Assembly: GCA_021776735.1 (NCBI GenBank)
Contig: JAJFFH010000029.1
Coordinates: 62,001-126,000, forward strand
DNA: 64,000 nucleotides
Origin: Planctomycetota bacterium
Lineage (GTDB): Bacteria; Planctomycetota; PLA2
Reading direction: 5' to 3'
Both the position numbers and the translations under genes were made by a program. A model generated the notes under the pieces. The model did not search any database. It worked only from the letters and a program-made list of their open reading frames with translations, and had not been told where the DNA came from. Of this stretch, positions 14,979 to 24,226 are shown piece by piece; within the stretch, counting starts at the first letter, position 1; each line of letters opens with the position of its first letter.

Positions 14979-16967
14979 GTGTACTCCTCAGTTCGCCAAT
15001 TCGTCGATGCCCTTGAACGCGCCGGGGAGCTGCACCGGGTCACCGCCCCGGTATCGCCGCTGCTCGAAATCTCCGAGATCACCGACCGGCAGTGCAAGGC
15101 GCCGTGCCCCACCGCCAGCGAGCACGCACGCGCGTTCGACCCGCGGTTCGCGGACCGCGGGGGCAAGGCGCTGCTGTTTGACAACGTCGAAGGCAGCGAC
15201 TTCCCGGTCCTGATCAACGCGTACGGCTCGTACCGGCGCACCGAGATGGCGCTGCGCTGCGTCGAGGGCGGCTTTGAGGCCATCGCCGCCCGGCTCGCGT
15301 CGCTCACCAAGCCGGAGCCGCCGAAATCGCTCGGCGACATACTCAGAAAAGCGCGCGAATTCCTGCCGCTCCTGCGCGTGCCGCCCAAGCGCGTCCGCAG
15401 CGGCCCGTGCCAGGAAGTCGTCCACGAAGGCGGCGACGTCGATCTGACACGCCTGCCGTTGCTTAAGTGCTGGCCGCTCGACGGCGACCCCGCCGCCGTC
15501 GGCTCGCCGTGGGACGCGGAACGCGCGGGCACCGCGGCGGGTGGCGGTCGCTACATCACCTTCGGCGGCATCCACACGATCCACCCGCGCGACATCGGCA
15601 AGAAAAAACCGCCGAGCCACAACGTCGGCATGTACCGGCTGCAGCTCATCGACAAAAACCGCCTCGCGATGCACTGGCACATGCACCACGACGGCGCCGC
15701 GCACTGGCGCGCCTGGAAAAAAGCGGGCCAGAAAATGCCGGTCGCCATCAGCCTTGGCGGCGAATCCGTGATGCCGTATGCGGCCACGGCGCCGCTGCCG
15801 CCGGGCATCAGCGAACTGCTCATGGCCGGATTCCTCCACGGCAAGGGCATCCGCATGACCCAAGCGAAGACCGTCCCGCTGTGGGTCCCCGCGAACGCGG
15901 AAATCGTCATCGAAGGATTCGTTTCCACCGAGTGCGGGGAACCCGGCTTTGTCCCGAGCGCGAAACAGCAAACGGACGGCTCGCCGCCCCATGGCTCCGC
16001 AGGGGCGACGGCGGGCGATTTAGGTGCGGGCGCGGTGTTCGAGGGGCCGTTTGGCGACCACACCGGCTTCTACTCGCTGCCCGACCGCTACCCGATCGTC
16101 GAGGTGACCGCGATCACGCACCGGCGCGACGCGATTTATCCGACCATTATCGTCGGTCTGCCGCCGCAGGAGGACTACTACCTCGGCAAGGCGACCGAGC
16201 GCGTCTTCTTGCCGCTCCTGAAGACGATCGTGCACGACATCGCCGACTACCACCTGCCCCTGTTCGGCTGTTTTCACAACTGCGCGTTCATCTCTATCAA
16301 GAAGGAATACCCGCTCCAGGCGCGCCGCGTGATGAGCAGCATCTGGGGCGCGGGCCAGATGGCCTGGACCAAGGTGATCGTGGTCATCGACGACGACGTG
16401 AACGTGCACGACGAGCACGCCGTCTGGCGCGCGGTCTTTGAGAACTGCCACTTCGGACGCGACCTGGAAATGGTCAACGGCCCGCTCGACATCCTGGACC
16501 ACGCCGCGCCGCGGCTGGGCGCGGGCCACAAGCTGGGCATCGACGCCACGAAAAAGATCCCCGGCGAAGAGGTCCACGGCATCGCGCACGATCTGCTACC
16601 GACGCCGGGCCAAACGCGGGAGACATCGCCGTCCGTTTGCTCCGGCCCGGACTTCGGCCAAGGGAGATGCGCGTTCGTGCACGGTGACGTGCAGCGCGGC
16701 TTCGACGCGGGTGCCGATTTCGTGATCGCTGTCGATGAGTCGGTTGATCTGAGCGACGCCGACGCGGTGCTGTTTCACTGGTGCGCGAACTTCGACCCGG
16801 GGCGCGACACGCACTGGCGCGACCACCGCGTGGGCTTTGACGCGACGCCCAAGAAACCGGGCGAGACCCGCAACGGCCAACCGGTGCGCGACTTCCCCCC
16901 GCTGCTCACGATGGACGACGCGACCAGGACGAAGGTCCGTTCGCGCTGGGCCGAATACGGGTTTTAG
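14979..16967 (+). CDS. UbiD-family decarboxylase with R20-containing insertions
   Basis: A 662-residue UbiD-type (de)carboxylase, which uses prenylated FMN to decarboxylate aromatic or alpha,beta-unsaturated acids, for example in quinone synthesis. Diagnostic segments are ITFGGIHTIHPRDIGKKKPPSHNVGMYRL, AMHWHMHHDGAAHW and EGPFGDHTGFYSLPDRYPIVEV. Two in-frame segments are foreign to the family: about 25 residues (near 325-350, KQQTDGSPPHGSAGATAG) just before EGPFGDHTG, and RETSPSVCSG near residue 547. Each is built around an R20 copy. The start is GTG. The gene ends in a 4-base overlap with the convergent aminotransferase. Confidence 0.85.
   Translation: MYSSVRQFVDALERAGELHRVTAPVSPLLEISEITDRQCKAPCPTASEHARAFDPRFADRGGKALLFDNVEGSDFPVLINAYGSYRRTEMALRCVEGGFEAIAARLASLTKPEPPKSLGDILRKAREFLPLLRVPPKRVRSGPCQEVVHEGGDVDLTRLPLLKCWPLDGDPAAVGSPWDAERAGTAAGGGRYITFGGIHTIHPRDIGKKKPPSHNVGMYRLQLIDKNRLAMHWHMHHDGAAHWRAWKKAGQKMPVAISLGGESVMPYAATAPLPPGISELLMAGFLHGKGIRMTQAKTVPLWVPANAEIVIEGFVSTECGEPGFVPSAKQQTDGSPPHGSAGATAGDLGAGAVFEGPFGDHTGFYSLPDRYPIVEVTAITHRRDAIYPTIIVGLPPQEDYYLGKATERVFLPLLKTIVHDIADYHLPLFGCFHNCAFISIKKEYPLQARRVMSSIWGAGQMAWTKVIVVIDDDVNVHDEHAVWRAVFENCHFGRDLEMVNGPLDILDHAAPRLGAGHKLGIDATKKIPGEEVHGIAHDLLPTPGQTRETSPSVCSGPDFGQGRCAFVHGDVQRGFDAGADFVIAVDESVDLSDADAVLFHWCANFDPGRDTHWRDHRVGFDATPKKPGETRNGQPVRDFPPLLTMDDATRTKVRSRWAEYGF
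15967..15980 (-). repeat. Partial R20 copy in the UbiD insertion
   Basis: AGCAAACGGACGGC matches, but GATGT is replaced by TCGCC. It is inverted relative to the copy at 16623 in the same gene. Confidence 0.65.
16623..16641 (+). repeat. R20 copy in the UbiD gene
   Basis: ACATCGCCGTCCGTTTGCT, exact. Read as ETSPSVC. Confidence 0.9.
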
Positions 16968-18226
16968 CCGAGCATCTCGGCGAGACGATCGAGGCCCAGC
17001 TCGAGGTTGTCGAGCGGCGGACCGAACGAAAAGCGCATCCACTGCCGGTACGGGGATTCGCCGCGCCGGTAGCCGCCCGGGTTCACGTCGAAGAACTTGC
17101 CCGGGACCGTCATCACCTTTTTGTCCAGCGCGCGCCAGAAAAACTCCATGGCGTCGTTGAACGGCGGCTTGAGATCGGCGACGCTGGCCCAGCAGTAAAA
17201 CGTCGATTCGGGTTCGCGCGCAAAGCGAATGCCCATCTCCTTGAGCCGTTTCACCATCACGTCGCGCTTCTTGCGGAACACGGTGCGCAACGCCGTCGTT
17301 TCCTGATCCGCCCGCGCCGGCTCCAGAATCGCCAGTGCCGCGCGCTGGGCGAGCCGCGAAGGTCCGCCGTCGATCGCACTTGCCGTGCGCGCCATGGCCT
17401 CGACGAGCGGCGGCGGTCCGACGACCCAGCCCACGCGCCAACCCGGATAGCGAAAGCATTTCGTCAGGCCATCGAAGATCAGGACCGGCTCCTCGTTCAC
17501 GTCCTCGACGTAGCGCGCCGACGATACCGGACCATCCCCAGAGTAGATGAAGCGCGAATAGATGAAGTGGCTATAGAACTCGTCCATGAGCAGCGTTACG
17601 TCCCGCGCCCGCGCGCTATCGACGATCGCGCGCAGCGCGTCGCCCGCGATGACGTTCCCGGTCGGGTTGCACGGGTTGGAGACGACGAACGCCGACAAGC
17701 CGTGTTCGTCCACCGCCGCCTGAAACCGCTCCGGCGTGAGCAGGAACCCGTCCGCCTCGCGCGTGCGCACCGAAACCGCCGACAACCGCGCGAGGTGGGC
17801 GTTGAACATGTCCTCGTACGCCGTGTAGTCGGGAAGCTGATACCCGCAATGCACCGCCCCGAGCGCCGCGAGGGCACGCGTAAGCGCCAGACGTCCGCCG
17901 CTCGCCACCGACACGTTCGCCGCCGTGTACTGCGACGCCTTGCCTTGCCGGTACAGCCGGTTGTAGTGCGCCGCCACCGCTTCGCGCAAGGCGTCGGTCC
18001 CCTCGAGCGGCCCGTACGCGTGGTCCTCCGGCGCGATCTCGACCGACCCGAGCCGCGGCGGCGCGCCCTCCATCTCCCCAACTTCCGGCTGGCCCTGCCC
18101 CAGGTTGCACCAATCGGGATTGCCGTTCCAAAAGCCGCGCTTGTGCGCTTCGGCGACCACGAAGATGACCCCCATGTAGGGCACATGGCGCAGCGCACCG
18201 AGTCGGGCAGATTGCGATTCAGTCAT
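16964..18226 (-). CDS. Class I/II PLP-dependent aminotransferase
   Basis: A 420-residue fold-type I aminotransferase. Landmarks are NLGQGQPEVGE and YGPLEGTDALREAVAAHYNRLY near the N-terminus, VVSNPCNPTGN (substrate and cofactor contacts), and LTKCFRYPGWRVGW, where the lysine of the TK pair is the Schiff-base lysine. The final MRFSFG contains the arginine that binds the substrate carboxylate. The substrate is uncertain: aspartate, alanine or aromatic amino acids are possible. The ATG at 18226 gives the best family start; in-frame starts also exist at 18244 and 18259. Confidence 0.85.
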   Translation of the reverse strand: MTESQSARLGALRHVPYMGVIFVVAEAHKRGFWNGNPDWCNLGQGQPEVGEMEGAPPRLGSVEIAPEDHAYGPLEGTDALREAVAAHYNRLYRQGKASQYTAANVSVASGGRLALTRALAALGAVHCGYQLPDYTAYEDMFNAHLARLSAVSVRTREADGFLLTPERFQAAVDEHGLSAFVVSNPCNPTGNVIAGDALRAIVDSARARDVTLLMDEFYSHFIYSRFIYSGDGPVSSARYVEDVNEEPVLIFDGLTKCFRYPGWRVGWVVGPPPLVEAMARTASAIDGGPSRLAQRAALAILEPARADQETTALRTVFRKKRDVMVKRLKEMGIRFAREPESTFYCWASVADLKPPFNDAMEFFWRALDKKVMTVPGKFFDVNPGGYRRGESPYRQWMRFSFGPPLDNLELGLDRLAEMLG

Positions 18227-18268
18227 GGCGCGGGAAGGTACCATTCTTGACCCGCCCATTTCCGAAGT

Positions 18269-18285
18269 AGCAAACGGACGGCGAT
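18269..18285 (-). repeat. R20 copy upstream of the phosphatase gene
   Basis: AGCAAACGGACGGCGAT, exact. Intergenic, within the divergent spacer between the aminotransferase and the phosphatase. Confidence 0.9.
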
Positions 18286-18357
18286 TCTCGCGAACGTCTC
18301 CCCCTGCCCCCGCACCCCCTTTCCCCCCGCCCCCGCCGCCCCCTCACCCCATTTCCG

Positions 18358-18960
18358 ATGCTTGCCCGCCTGCTACTGATCCGCCATGGACAGACCGACT
18401 GGAATCGCGACCGGCGCTGGCAGGGCTGGAGCGACGTGGCGCTCAATGAAACGGGCCTGGCGCAGGCTGCGGCCGTCGCCGAGCGGCTGCGCAACGAGCC
18501 GCTCGATGCGATCTACGCGAGCGACCTGATCCGGGCGGCGGAGACCGCGCGGCAGATCGGGGCGCATCACAAGATCGAACCCGTCCTCGATCCGGGCTGG
18601 CGCGAGATCGCCCTCGGCGAGCTGGAGGGTGTGCCCGCATCGCAGGTCGCGACCTCCGGCGAGGCGGTCACGACGACGTTTTTGTCCGGGCCGCTCGCGC
18701 CGGGTGCGGAGACGTTTGACGCTCTTCAGGGACGGCTCGTCGCTGCGCTCAAGCGCATTGTCGCGGCGCACGCGGGCCAGACAGTCGCGGTCGTCAGCCA
18801 CGGCGGCGCGCTGCGCACCCTCATCGCCCACGTGATCGGCCTTGCTCCGCAACACATCCATCACCTCTCGCTGCGCGGCAACACCGGCGTGACCATGATC
18901 GACTTTCGCAACCGCCGGCCGCAACTGACCTTGATCAACTGCATAGCCCATCTACGCTAG
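18358..18960 (+). CDS. Histidine phosphatase (phosphoglycerate mutase-like)
   Basis: A 200-residue histidine phosphatase. LIRHGQTDWNRDRRWQGWSD carries the catalytic RHG histidine (His10), YASDLIRAAETA the second arginine, and VVSHGGALRTLI the C-terminal catalytic histidine. The acid residue is in WREIALGELEG. Likely activities are dephosphorylation of small phosphoesters such as alpha-ribazole phosphate or sugar phosphates; an isomerising mutase is less likely at this length. It is divergent from the aminotransferase and preceded by a C-rich spacer with an R20 copy. Confidence 0.85.
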   Translation: MLARLLLIRHGQTDWNRDRRWQGWSDVALNETGLAQAAAVAERLRNEPLDAIYASDLIRAAETARQIGAHHKIEPVLDPGWREIALGELEGVPASQVATSGEAVTTTFLSGPLAPGAETFDALQGRLVAALKRIVAAHAGQTVAVVSHGGALRTLIAHVIGLAPQHIHHLSLRGNTGVTMIDFRNRRPQLTLINCIAHLR

Positions 18961-19148
18961 CAACCCGCACTATCCATGGCCACGCGGGTTCTGGCCGGCC
19001 CATATCGCCGATCTCTTCGTCGTTTCTCGACCTCGACGATCTGTCCTCGCCCAAGACAAACCGAAGAACCCATGGCCACCACCTGTGCCGGCCAAGAATC
19101 CACTCCCACTCGGAAGCATCGGACCAATGCGCCACGCGGCCATGCATA

Positions 19149-20066
19149 ATGCGAGTTGTGGACCGGCGAGAACGTGCCGCGGCGCTCATGAATGAGCTGC
19201 AGGAATCGATCTGTGTTGGATTGGAGGCGTTGGAACCGCGCGCGCGGTTCGGGCGGGATGCATGGGAGCGGCCCGGCGGCGGCGGCGGCCTGACTCGCGT
19301 CATCTCCGACGGCGAGATCTTCGAAAAGGGCGGGGTGAACGTCTCGCGCGTGCACGGAGAGTTTCCCGACGACTTCGCACGCACGTTGCCGGGGGACGGC
19401 ACGTCGTTTTTTGCGACCGGGGTGTCGCTCGTGCTGCACCCGAACAGTCCGCACATCCCGACGGTGCACGCGAACTTCCGCTATCTGGAGCACGGCGAGA
19501 AATGCTGGTTCGGCGGTGGTGCCGATCTTACGCCGTACTACTTTCACGAGGAGGACAAGGCGCACTTTCACGGCGCGTGGCGAGACGCCTGCGGGCGGCA
19601 CGAGTGCGTCGCCGACTTCGAGAGGTTTCGCGACCGGTGCGACCGCTACTTCTATCTCCCCCACCGCGGCGAACGGCGGGGTGTCGGCGGCATCTTCTTC
19701 GACTACCTGTTCGCGCACGACGACTTCGACTCGATCCACGCGTTCGTGCGCGACGCGGGCAGCTGTTTCCTGGACGCCTACGTACCGATCGTGAAACGCC
19801 GCGCGGACACGCCGGTCACGCCGGAGCAGCGCCATTGGCAGGAGCTGCGCCGCGGTCGCTACGTCGAATTCAACCTGGTCTTTGACCGCGGTACGCTGTT
19901 CGGCCTGAAGACAAACGGCCGCACCGAATCGATTCTGATGAGCCTGCCGCCACGCGTACGCTGGGAGTACCAGGCCGAACCCGAACCGAACACGCCGGAA
20001 GCCGCGCTGCTTGAGGAACTGCGAAAGCCGCCGCCCCCGGAAGAGTCGACAGTGGCCGCGACATAG
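19149..20066 (+). CDS. hemF: Oxygen-dependent coproporphyrinogen III oxidase
   Basis: A 305-residue HemF. Diagnostic stretches include GGGLTRVISDGEIFEKGGVNVS, HPNSPHIPTVHANFRYLE, WFGGGADLTPYYFHEEDKAHFH, GVGGIFFDYL and RRGRYVEFNLVFDRGTLFGLKTNGRTESILMSLPP. It decarboxylates coproporphyrinogen III to protoporphyrinogen IX using O2, so the organism makes heme under aerobic conditions. Length and motifs match the family, with no sign of damage. No other heme genes are adjacent. A run of 188 bases without a gene precedes it. Confidence 0.95.
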   Translation: MRVVDRRERAAALMNELQESICVGLEALEPRARFGRDAWERPGGGGGLTRVISDGEIFEKGGVNVSRVHGEFPDDFARTLPGDGTSFFATGVSLVLHPNSPHIPTVHANFRYLEHGEKCWFGGGADLTPYYFHEEDKAHFHGAWRDACGRHECVADFERFRDRCDRYFYLPHRGERRGVGGIFFDYLFAHDDFDSIHAFVRDAGSCFLDAYVPIVKRRADTPVTPEQRHWQELRRGRYVEFNLVFDRGTLFGLKTNGRTESILMSLPPRVRWEYQAEPEPNTPEAALLEELRKPPPPEESTVAAT

Positions 20067-20161
20067 TCCATCCGAACAGCATCACGTAACGGCGCTGGTT
20101 TCTTGCCGTTCTGATTCTGCTCAACGTGGTCGTCTTGCGGGTCTCGTGCATACTGCGCGGC

Positions 20162-20953
20162 ATGGAGAGCAACGACGCGCCGGAGCTACCCGACCACGTG
20201 CTGACGAACCGGGCCCATTGGGACGGCATGGCCAAGCTGTGGATCCCCGCCGCCAAGCGTGCGTGGTCCGCCCAGGAGCCCTATTGGGGGGTCTGGGGGC
20301 TTCCTGAGTCGGATCTGGGGCTGCTCCCCGCCGACATGTCCGGCCTCGACACGATCGAACTCGGTTGCGGAACCGGATACGTATCGGGTTGGATGGTGCG
20401 CCGCGGAGCTCGCGCCGTCGGCATCGATAACTCCGCGCGTCAACTCGACACCGCCCGCGAACTCTCCGGCGAGCACGGCGTCGCAATCGAGTTGCTGCAT
20501 GGCAATGCCGAATCGGTCCCGTATCCGGACTCCTCGTTCGACTTTGCCATCAGCGAATACGGAGCCGCAATCTGGTGCGATCCACGCTCATGGATCCCGG
20601 AGGCCCATCGCTTGCTTCGCCCGGGCGGCGAACTCGTCTTCCTCGCAACGACCCCGCTCGCCACCATCACGATGCCGCTCGACGGCTCGATGAGCGAGCG
20701 ATACCTTCATCGCGACTACTTCGGCATGTACAAGCTCGACTGGACTCAAGCCGAGGTCGATCCCGGAGGCGTCGAATTCATTCCGCCGATCTCGGAGTGG
20801 GTCGCGTTGTTTCGCCGCACGGGCTTCGAGATCCTTGACTACCTTGAGCTGCGCGCCCCCGCGTCGATGGAGGGAACCCCGTTCCAGAGCCCGGCCGAGT
20901 GGGGCAAGCGGTGGCCCTATGAACACGTATGGAAGGTCCGTAGGCGCCCGTAG
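20162..20953 (+). CDS. Class I SAM-dependent methyltransferase
   Basis: A 263-residue methyltransferase. TIELGCGTGYVSGWMVRRGARAVGIDNS is motif I and the acidic ribose-binding loop; LLHGNAESVPYPDSSFDFAISEYGAAIWCDP is the motif II region with the usual spacing. The substrate cannot be deduced. The ATG at 20162 is preferred over one 36 bases upstream because it gives the usual short N-terminus. It stands 95 bases after hemF and convergent with the redox operon. Confidence 0.8.
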   Translation: MESNDAPELPDHVLTNRAHWDGMAKLWIPAAKRAWSAQEPYWGVWGLPESDLGLLPADMSGLDTIELGCGTGYVSGWMVRRGARAVGIDNSARQLDTARELSGEHGVAIELLHGNAESVPYPDSSFDFAISEYGAAIWCDPRSWIPEAHRLLRPGGELVFLATTPLATITMPLDGSMSERYLHRDYFGMYKLDWTQAEVDPGGVEFIPPISEWVALFRRTGFEILDYLELRAPASMEGTPFQSPAEWGKRWPYEHVWKVRRRP

Positions 20954-20982
20954 TCTCCTGACCCGGGCCCAACGTCGCGACG

Positions 20983-22080
20983 TCAGTCGTCTTCGGTCGT
21001 TGCTTCGTCCTGGAACTGTGCCGACAGGTACTCGGCGATCGTGTCGCGGTCCTCGTCGCTCCAGGCCTCGATTTCGCGTTCCTCGGCGAGGCCCTTCATG
21101 CGCTTGACGATGCGGCGCCAGCGGCGCGGGCTCAGCTCGTTGTTGTGGGCGTGATCGAGCGCGCGGCTCAGGTTGTGGCAGGTCGCGCAGCGCGCCTCGA
21201 ACACCTTGCGCTTCTTGTCCTCTTCCGACTCGGGCTGGCCGCGCTTTTCGAACAGGAACTGCGTGATCGGCTCGATCTCGTCCTTGCGGATGTGGTCCGG
21301 CAACAACTCCGCGTAGCGTCGCACGGTCGCACGCCATTGCTCGTGCGTCTTCGTGTACTGAAACACGCGGTCCAGCGTATGGCACTTCTGGCAGCGCGCC
21401 TCGACCAGCGCAGCACCGGTGAGCATCACGCCTTCCGGGGTGTTCGCGGCCGCAAACTCGGCGTGGAGAAACTTGAGGATCGGGAGGCGCACGTCAGCCA
21501 GCGGCGGCTCGAGCTTGACCATGCGGTCCATCGTCGAGGTCCACAGCTCCTCCGACTTCTTGCCCTTTTGATCGTAGACGCGGTCAAGGTCATGGCACTT
21601 CTGGCATCGCTGCTCCAGGAGCTGGCCCCCCAGGGCGATGATCTCGACGTCGGTCTTGCCCTCGGTGTCGGGTGCGTTGAGCTTATTGATCAGGAACGGT
21701 CCGGCACCGAGCAGGACGAGCACAAACGACAGCGTGTACACGGTCAGGCCGAGCACCGGCAGCATCGAGTGCAGCTTCGGGTAGCGGCGAACAATCAGGA
21801 TCTTGATCGCCAGCAACGGCGCGATCGAGACACCCAGGGTCAGGTGCATGACCTGGAGCGAGTTGAATTCGGCGTAGCCCAGGATCTTTTGCACCATCAC
21901 GAACAGGAACACGCCGTAGATTCCGACGTAGATCCAGCCGAGCGCCCGGTGGACCCTGGCCACCTTGTTGCGCCCGCTTGTCGGGACGTTGCGGCCATAG
22001 ATCTTGAGCATCAACGCGACGGCGGTGCCGCCGACCGCGAGCCAGACCAAGGCGAGGATCGCACTGACCGAAGGGTTCAT
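20983..22080 (-). CDS. Membrane-anchored triheme c-type cytochrome
   Basis: A 365-residue protein with four predicted membrane helices (residues about 6-25, 47-65, 75-93 and 105-127), then an extracytoplasmic part with three CXXCH heme sites: CQKCH twice (about 158 and 231) and CATCH (about 306). It probably passes electrons across or along the membrane. Its start codon overlaps the stop of the rubredoxin-glutamate synthase gene by one base, so the two are coupled. A diheme cytochrome is encoded just upstream of that gene. The longer in-frame reading runs back inside the upstream gene and is rejected. Confidence 0.75.
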   Translation of the reverse strand: MNPSVSAILALVWLAVGGTAVALMLKIYGRNVPTSGRNKVARVHRALGWIYVGIYGVFLFVMVQKILGYAEFNSLQVMHLTLGVSIAPLLAIKILIVRRYPKLHSMLPVLGLTVYTLSFVLVLLGAGPFLINKLNAPDTEGKTDVEIIALGGQLLEQRCQKCHDLDRVYDQKGKKSEELWTSTMDRMVKLEPPLADVRLPILKFLHAEFAAANTPEGVMLTGAALVEARCQKCHTLDRVFQYTKTHEQWRATVRRYAELLPDHIRKDEIEPITQFLFEKRGQPESEEDKKRKVFEARCATCHNLSRALDHAHNNELSPRRWRRIVKRMKGLAEEREIEAWSDEDRDTIAEYLSAQFQDEATTEDD

Positions 22081-23420
22081 CACGCCAGCTCCGCACCCGT
22101 CACGCGGGCCGTTTCGGGGTCGAGGGCCGCGAGATCGTCGAGGCACAGGTCGCTCGCCTTGTGCCGTCCGGTGATGCGGCAGACGGACGCGATCAGCTTC
22201 GCGCTGGCCTCGAGCAGGTTCGCCACGTTGCGCGCGCGCTTCTCGATGTCGAGGCGCGTGCGCAACTCCGGATCCATCGTCGCGATTCCGTACGGACAGT
22301 CGCCGAGGTGACAACGCCGCAGGTACGTGCAACCGAGCGCCATCTTCATCGCCCCGGCGCTGTAGACCGCGTCCGCTCCGAGACAAAGCGCCTTGACGAA
22401 GTCGATCGCGGACCGCAGGCCGCCCGTGGCGATCAGGCTGATGTCGTCGCGAACGCCGCGGTCTTCCAGGAACCGCGCGACCTTGGGCAGGCCGTACACG
22501 AGCGGCAGCGCGACGTGGTCCTTCGTGAATACGGGACTCGCACCGGTGCCGCCCTGCGCACCATCGACAACGATGTAGTCGGGCTTGCCGCCGGCATCGA
22601 ACAGCGCCTCGAGGTCGCGCACAATATGGCCCGCCGCCATCTTGATACCGATGGGCCGGCCGCCCGAAACTCCGCGCAGCTCCTCGATCTTGCGTACGAG
22701 ATCGGCGGGCGAAGCGATATCAGGGTGCCGCGACGGGCTATGCACGGTCTCGCCCGGCTTCACGCCGCGCAGCTTGGCGATCAGCTCCGTCACCTTGGCA
22801 CCGGGCAGCAGTCCGCCCATGCCGGGCTTCGCACCCTGTGACAGCTTGATCTCCAACGCATCGGCGCGCTTGAGGTTTTCCTCGGTCACGCCGAAGCGCC
22901 CGGTCGCTACCTGGAAGACGAAGTTTTTCGCGGCCTTGCGTTCGGGACCGTAGAACCCGCCCTCGCCCGAGTTGGTCGCCGTACCCGCGAGCGCGGAACC
23001 CTTCGCCAGCGCAACCTTCGCCTCGGGGCTGAGCGCACCGAGGCTCATGCCTGAGATCATGACGGGCATCGAGCAGCGCATGGGCTGTTTCGCGCGCGGC
23101 CCGAGCGTGAACGCGAGATCGACCTCTTCGTTGTCGAGCAGTGGTGGTCGCACGATCACCGAAGGCAGGATCATCAGCCCGTCCAAATGCAGGAATGGTC
23201 GCGTCGAGCCTTTCGCGTGGATCGCGTACTCCCCGGTACGCGCCATCGTTTCGACCTCCTGGCGCGACTGATGGGTCCAGAGCCCGAAGTGCTCGGCGGT
23301 CGCGTTCTCCTTGACGAACGCGTCCGCCGGAGTCGCGCAGACGGGACAGACGGCGAAGTCGGGCTCCGTCGATCCCTCGTGGATGTACCCACAGACCGGG
23401 CAGCGCCAGCGAAAGTCCAT
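22080..23420 (-). CDS. Rubredoxin-fused FMN domain of glutamate synthase family
   Basis: A 446-residue protein. Residues 1-50 form a rubredoxin-like iron site (CPVCGYIHEG and CPVCATPADAF). The rest is the FMN-binding and 3Fe-4S part of archaeal-type glutamate synthase: GTATNSGEGGFYGPER, GMGGLLPGAKV, SPSRHPDIASPADL, KPDYIVVDGAQGGTGASP, and a cysteine cluster CTYLRRCHLGDCPYG for the iron-sulfur centre. The glutamine amidotransferase domain is absent. Lying between two c-type cytochrome genes, it may be an electron-transfer oxidoreductase and not a simple glutamate synthase; that is inference. Confidence 0.85.
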   Translation of the reverse strand: MDFRWRCPVCGYIHEGSTEPDFAVCPVCATPADAFVKENATAEHFGLWTHQSRQEVETMARTGEYAIHAKGSTRPFLHLDGLMILPSVIVRPPLLDNEEVDLAFTLGPRAKQPMRCSMPVMISGMSLGALSPEAKVALAKGSALAGTATNSGEGGFYGPERKAAKNFVFQVATGRFGVTEENLKRADALEIKLSQGAKPGMGGLLPGAKVTELIAKLRGVKPGETVHSPSRHPDIASPADLVRKIEELRGVSGGRPIGIKMAAGHIVRDLEALFDAGGKPDYIVVDGAQGGTGASPVFTKDHVALPLVYGLPKVARFLEDRGVRDDISLIATGGLRSAIDFVKALCLGADAVYSAGAMKMALGCTYLRRCHLGDCPYGIATMDPELRTRLDIEKRARNVANLLEASAKLIASVCRITGRHKASDLCLDDLAALDPETARVTGAELA

Positions 23421-23424
23421 GCGG

Positions 23425-24141
23425 CTACTTCCCGAGGTAAGCGAGGACGTCGAGAAGCTGCGCGTCGGACAGGCGATTCTCCGCGATGAAGCCCATCTGG
23501 CCGTTGTTGGCCTTGAACTTGAGCTTCTTCGTCTTCTTGTCGCGGATCCAGCCGCGCACCTTCATCGCCACCTTCATCTTGCTGCGACGACCCGGCTTGA
23601 GCTCGCTCTGCAGATGGTCGTCGCTGGGGCCGTGGCACACGATGCACATCTGCGCGACGATCTTTTGGCCCTTCTTCTTGTCGCCGCCATCGAGGCTCTT
23701 CGGCAGCTTGGGCGCGTACTTGATCTTGCGCTGCTTTGCGTCCTTGCCCGGCGAAACCGACGCCAGAAACGCATTGAGGTGCTCGACTTCGATGGCGGTG
23801 AGACCCTTCTTGCGCTTTTGAAACGCCTTCACGCAGATGTTGCCGGCGTCCCCGGCGGTCTTGAGCTTGCCCTTCTTCTTGTTTTTCCACGCACCGCGGT
23901 GCGCGGTGTTGAAGACCGGGAAAGCGGGACGGATCTGCTTGGTCTTTTCGAGCTCGTCCTTCGCCGACACCGTTGCGTGGCAATGGGCGCACGACGGATA
24001 GTCGAGGTCCTCGCCGGTCCCCATGAAGATCTTGCGGCCCTTCTCGACGTCTCCGGCGGCCCAGGCCAAGGATGCGGCCAGTCCAACGAAGAGAGCGAGA
24101 CCAAAGAAGAGCAAGGCGCGGGTTCGTAACGTTCGGTTCAT
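23425..24141 (-). CDS. Secreted diheme cytochrome c-like protein
   Basis: A 238-residue protein with an N-terminal signal peptide (about 1-29, ending AWAAGD) and two CXXCH heme-binding motifs, CAHCH (about 51) and CIVCH (about 167). The region between is lysine-rich. It would be a periplasmic electron carrier. It is the first gene of a three-gene redox operon, 4 bases before the rubredoxin-FMN gene. The ATG at 24141 with GTGAGG upstream is preferred to a GTG four codons earlier. Confidence 0.8.
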   Translation of the reverse strand: MNRTLRTRALLFFGLALFVGLAASLAWAAGDVEKGRKIFMGTGEDLDYPSCAHCHATVSAKDELEKTKQIRPAFPVFNTAHRGAWKNKKKGKLKTAGDAGNICVKAFQKRKKGLTAIEVEHLNAFLASVSPGKDAKQRKIKYAPKLPKSLDGGDKKKGQKIVAQMCIVCHGPSDDHLQSELKPGRRSKMKVAMKVRGWIRDKKTKKLKFKANNGQMGFIAENRLSDAQLLDVLAYLGK

Positions 24142-24226
24142 GGGATTCCTCACCTGTTGGATGTTGCGGGGTCGCCTGAGGTTACCAACCCGTTCGGATT
24201 CCGCTGCCCACGACCCCGGCCAGGGA

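Noticed and set aside
22185..22200. CAGACGGACGCGATCA, resembling R20
   Set aside because: Two differences within the core, and it encodes a plausible part of the FMN protein. It is below the level I would count.
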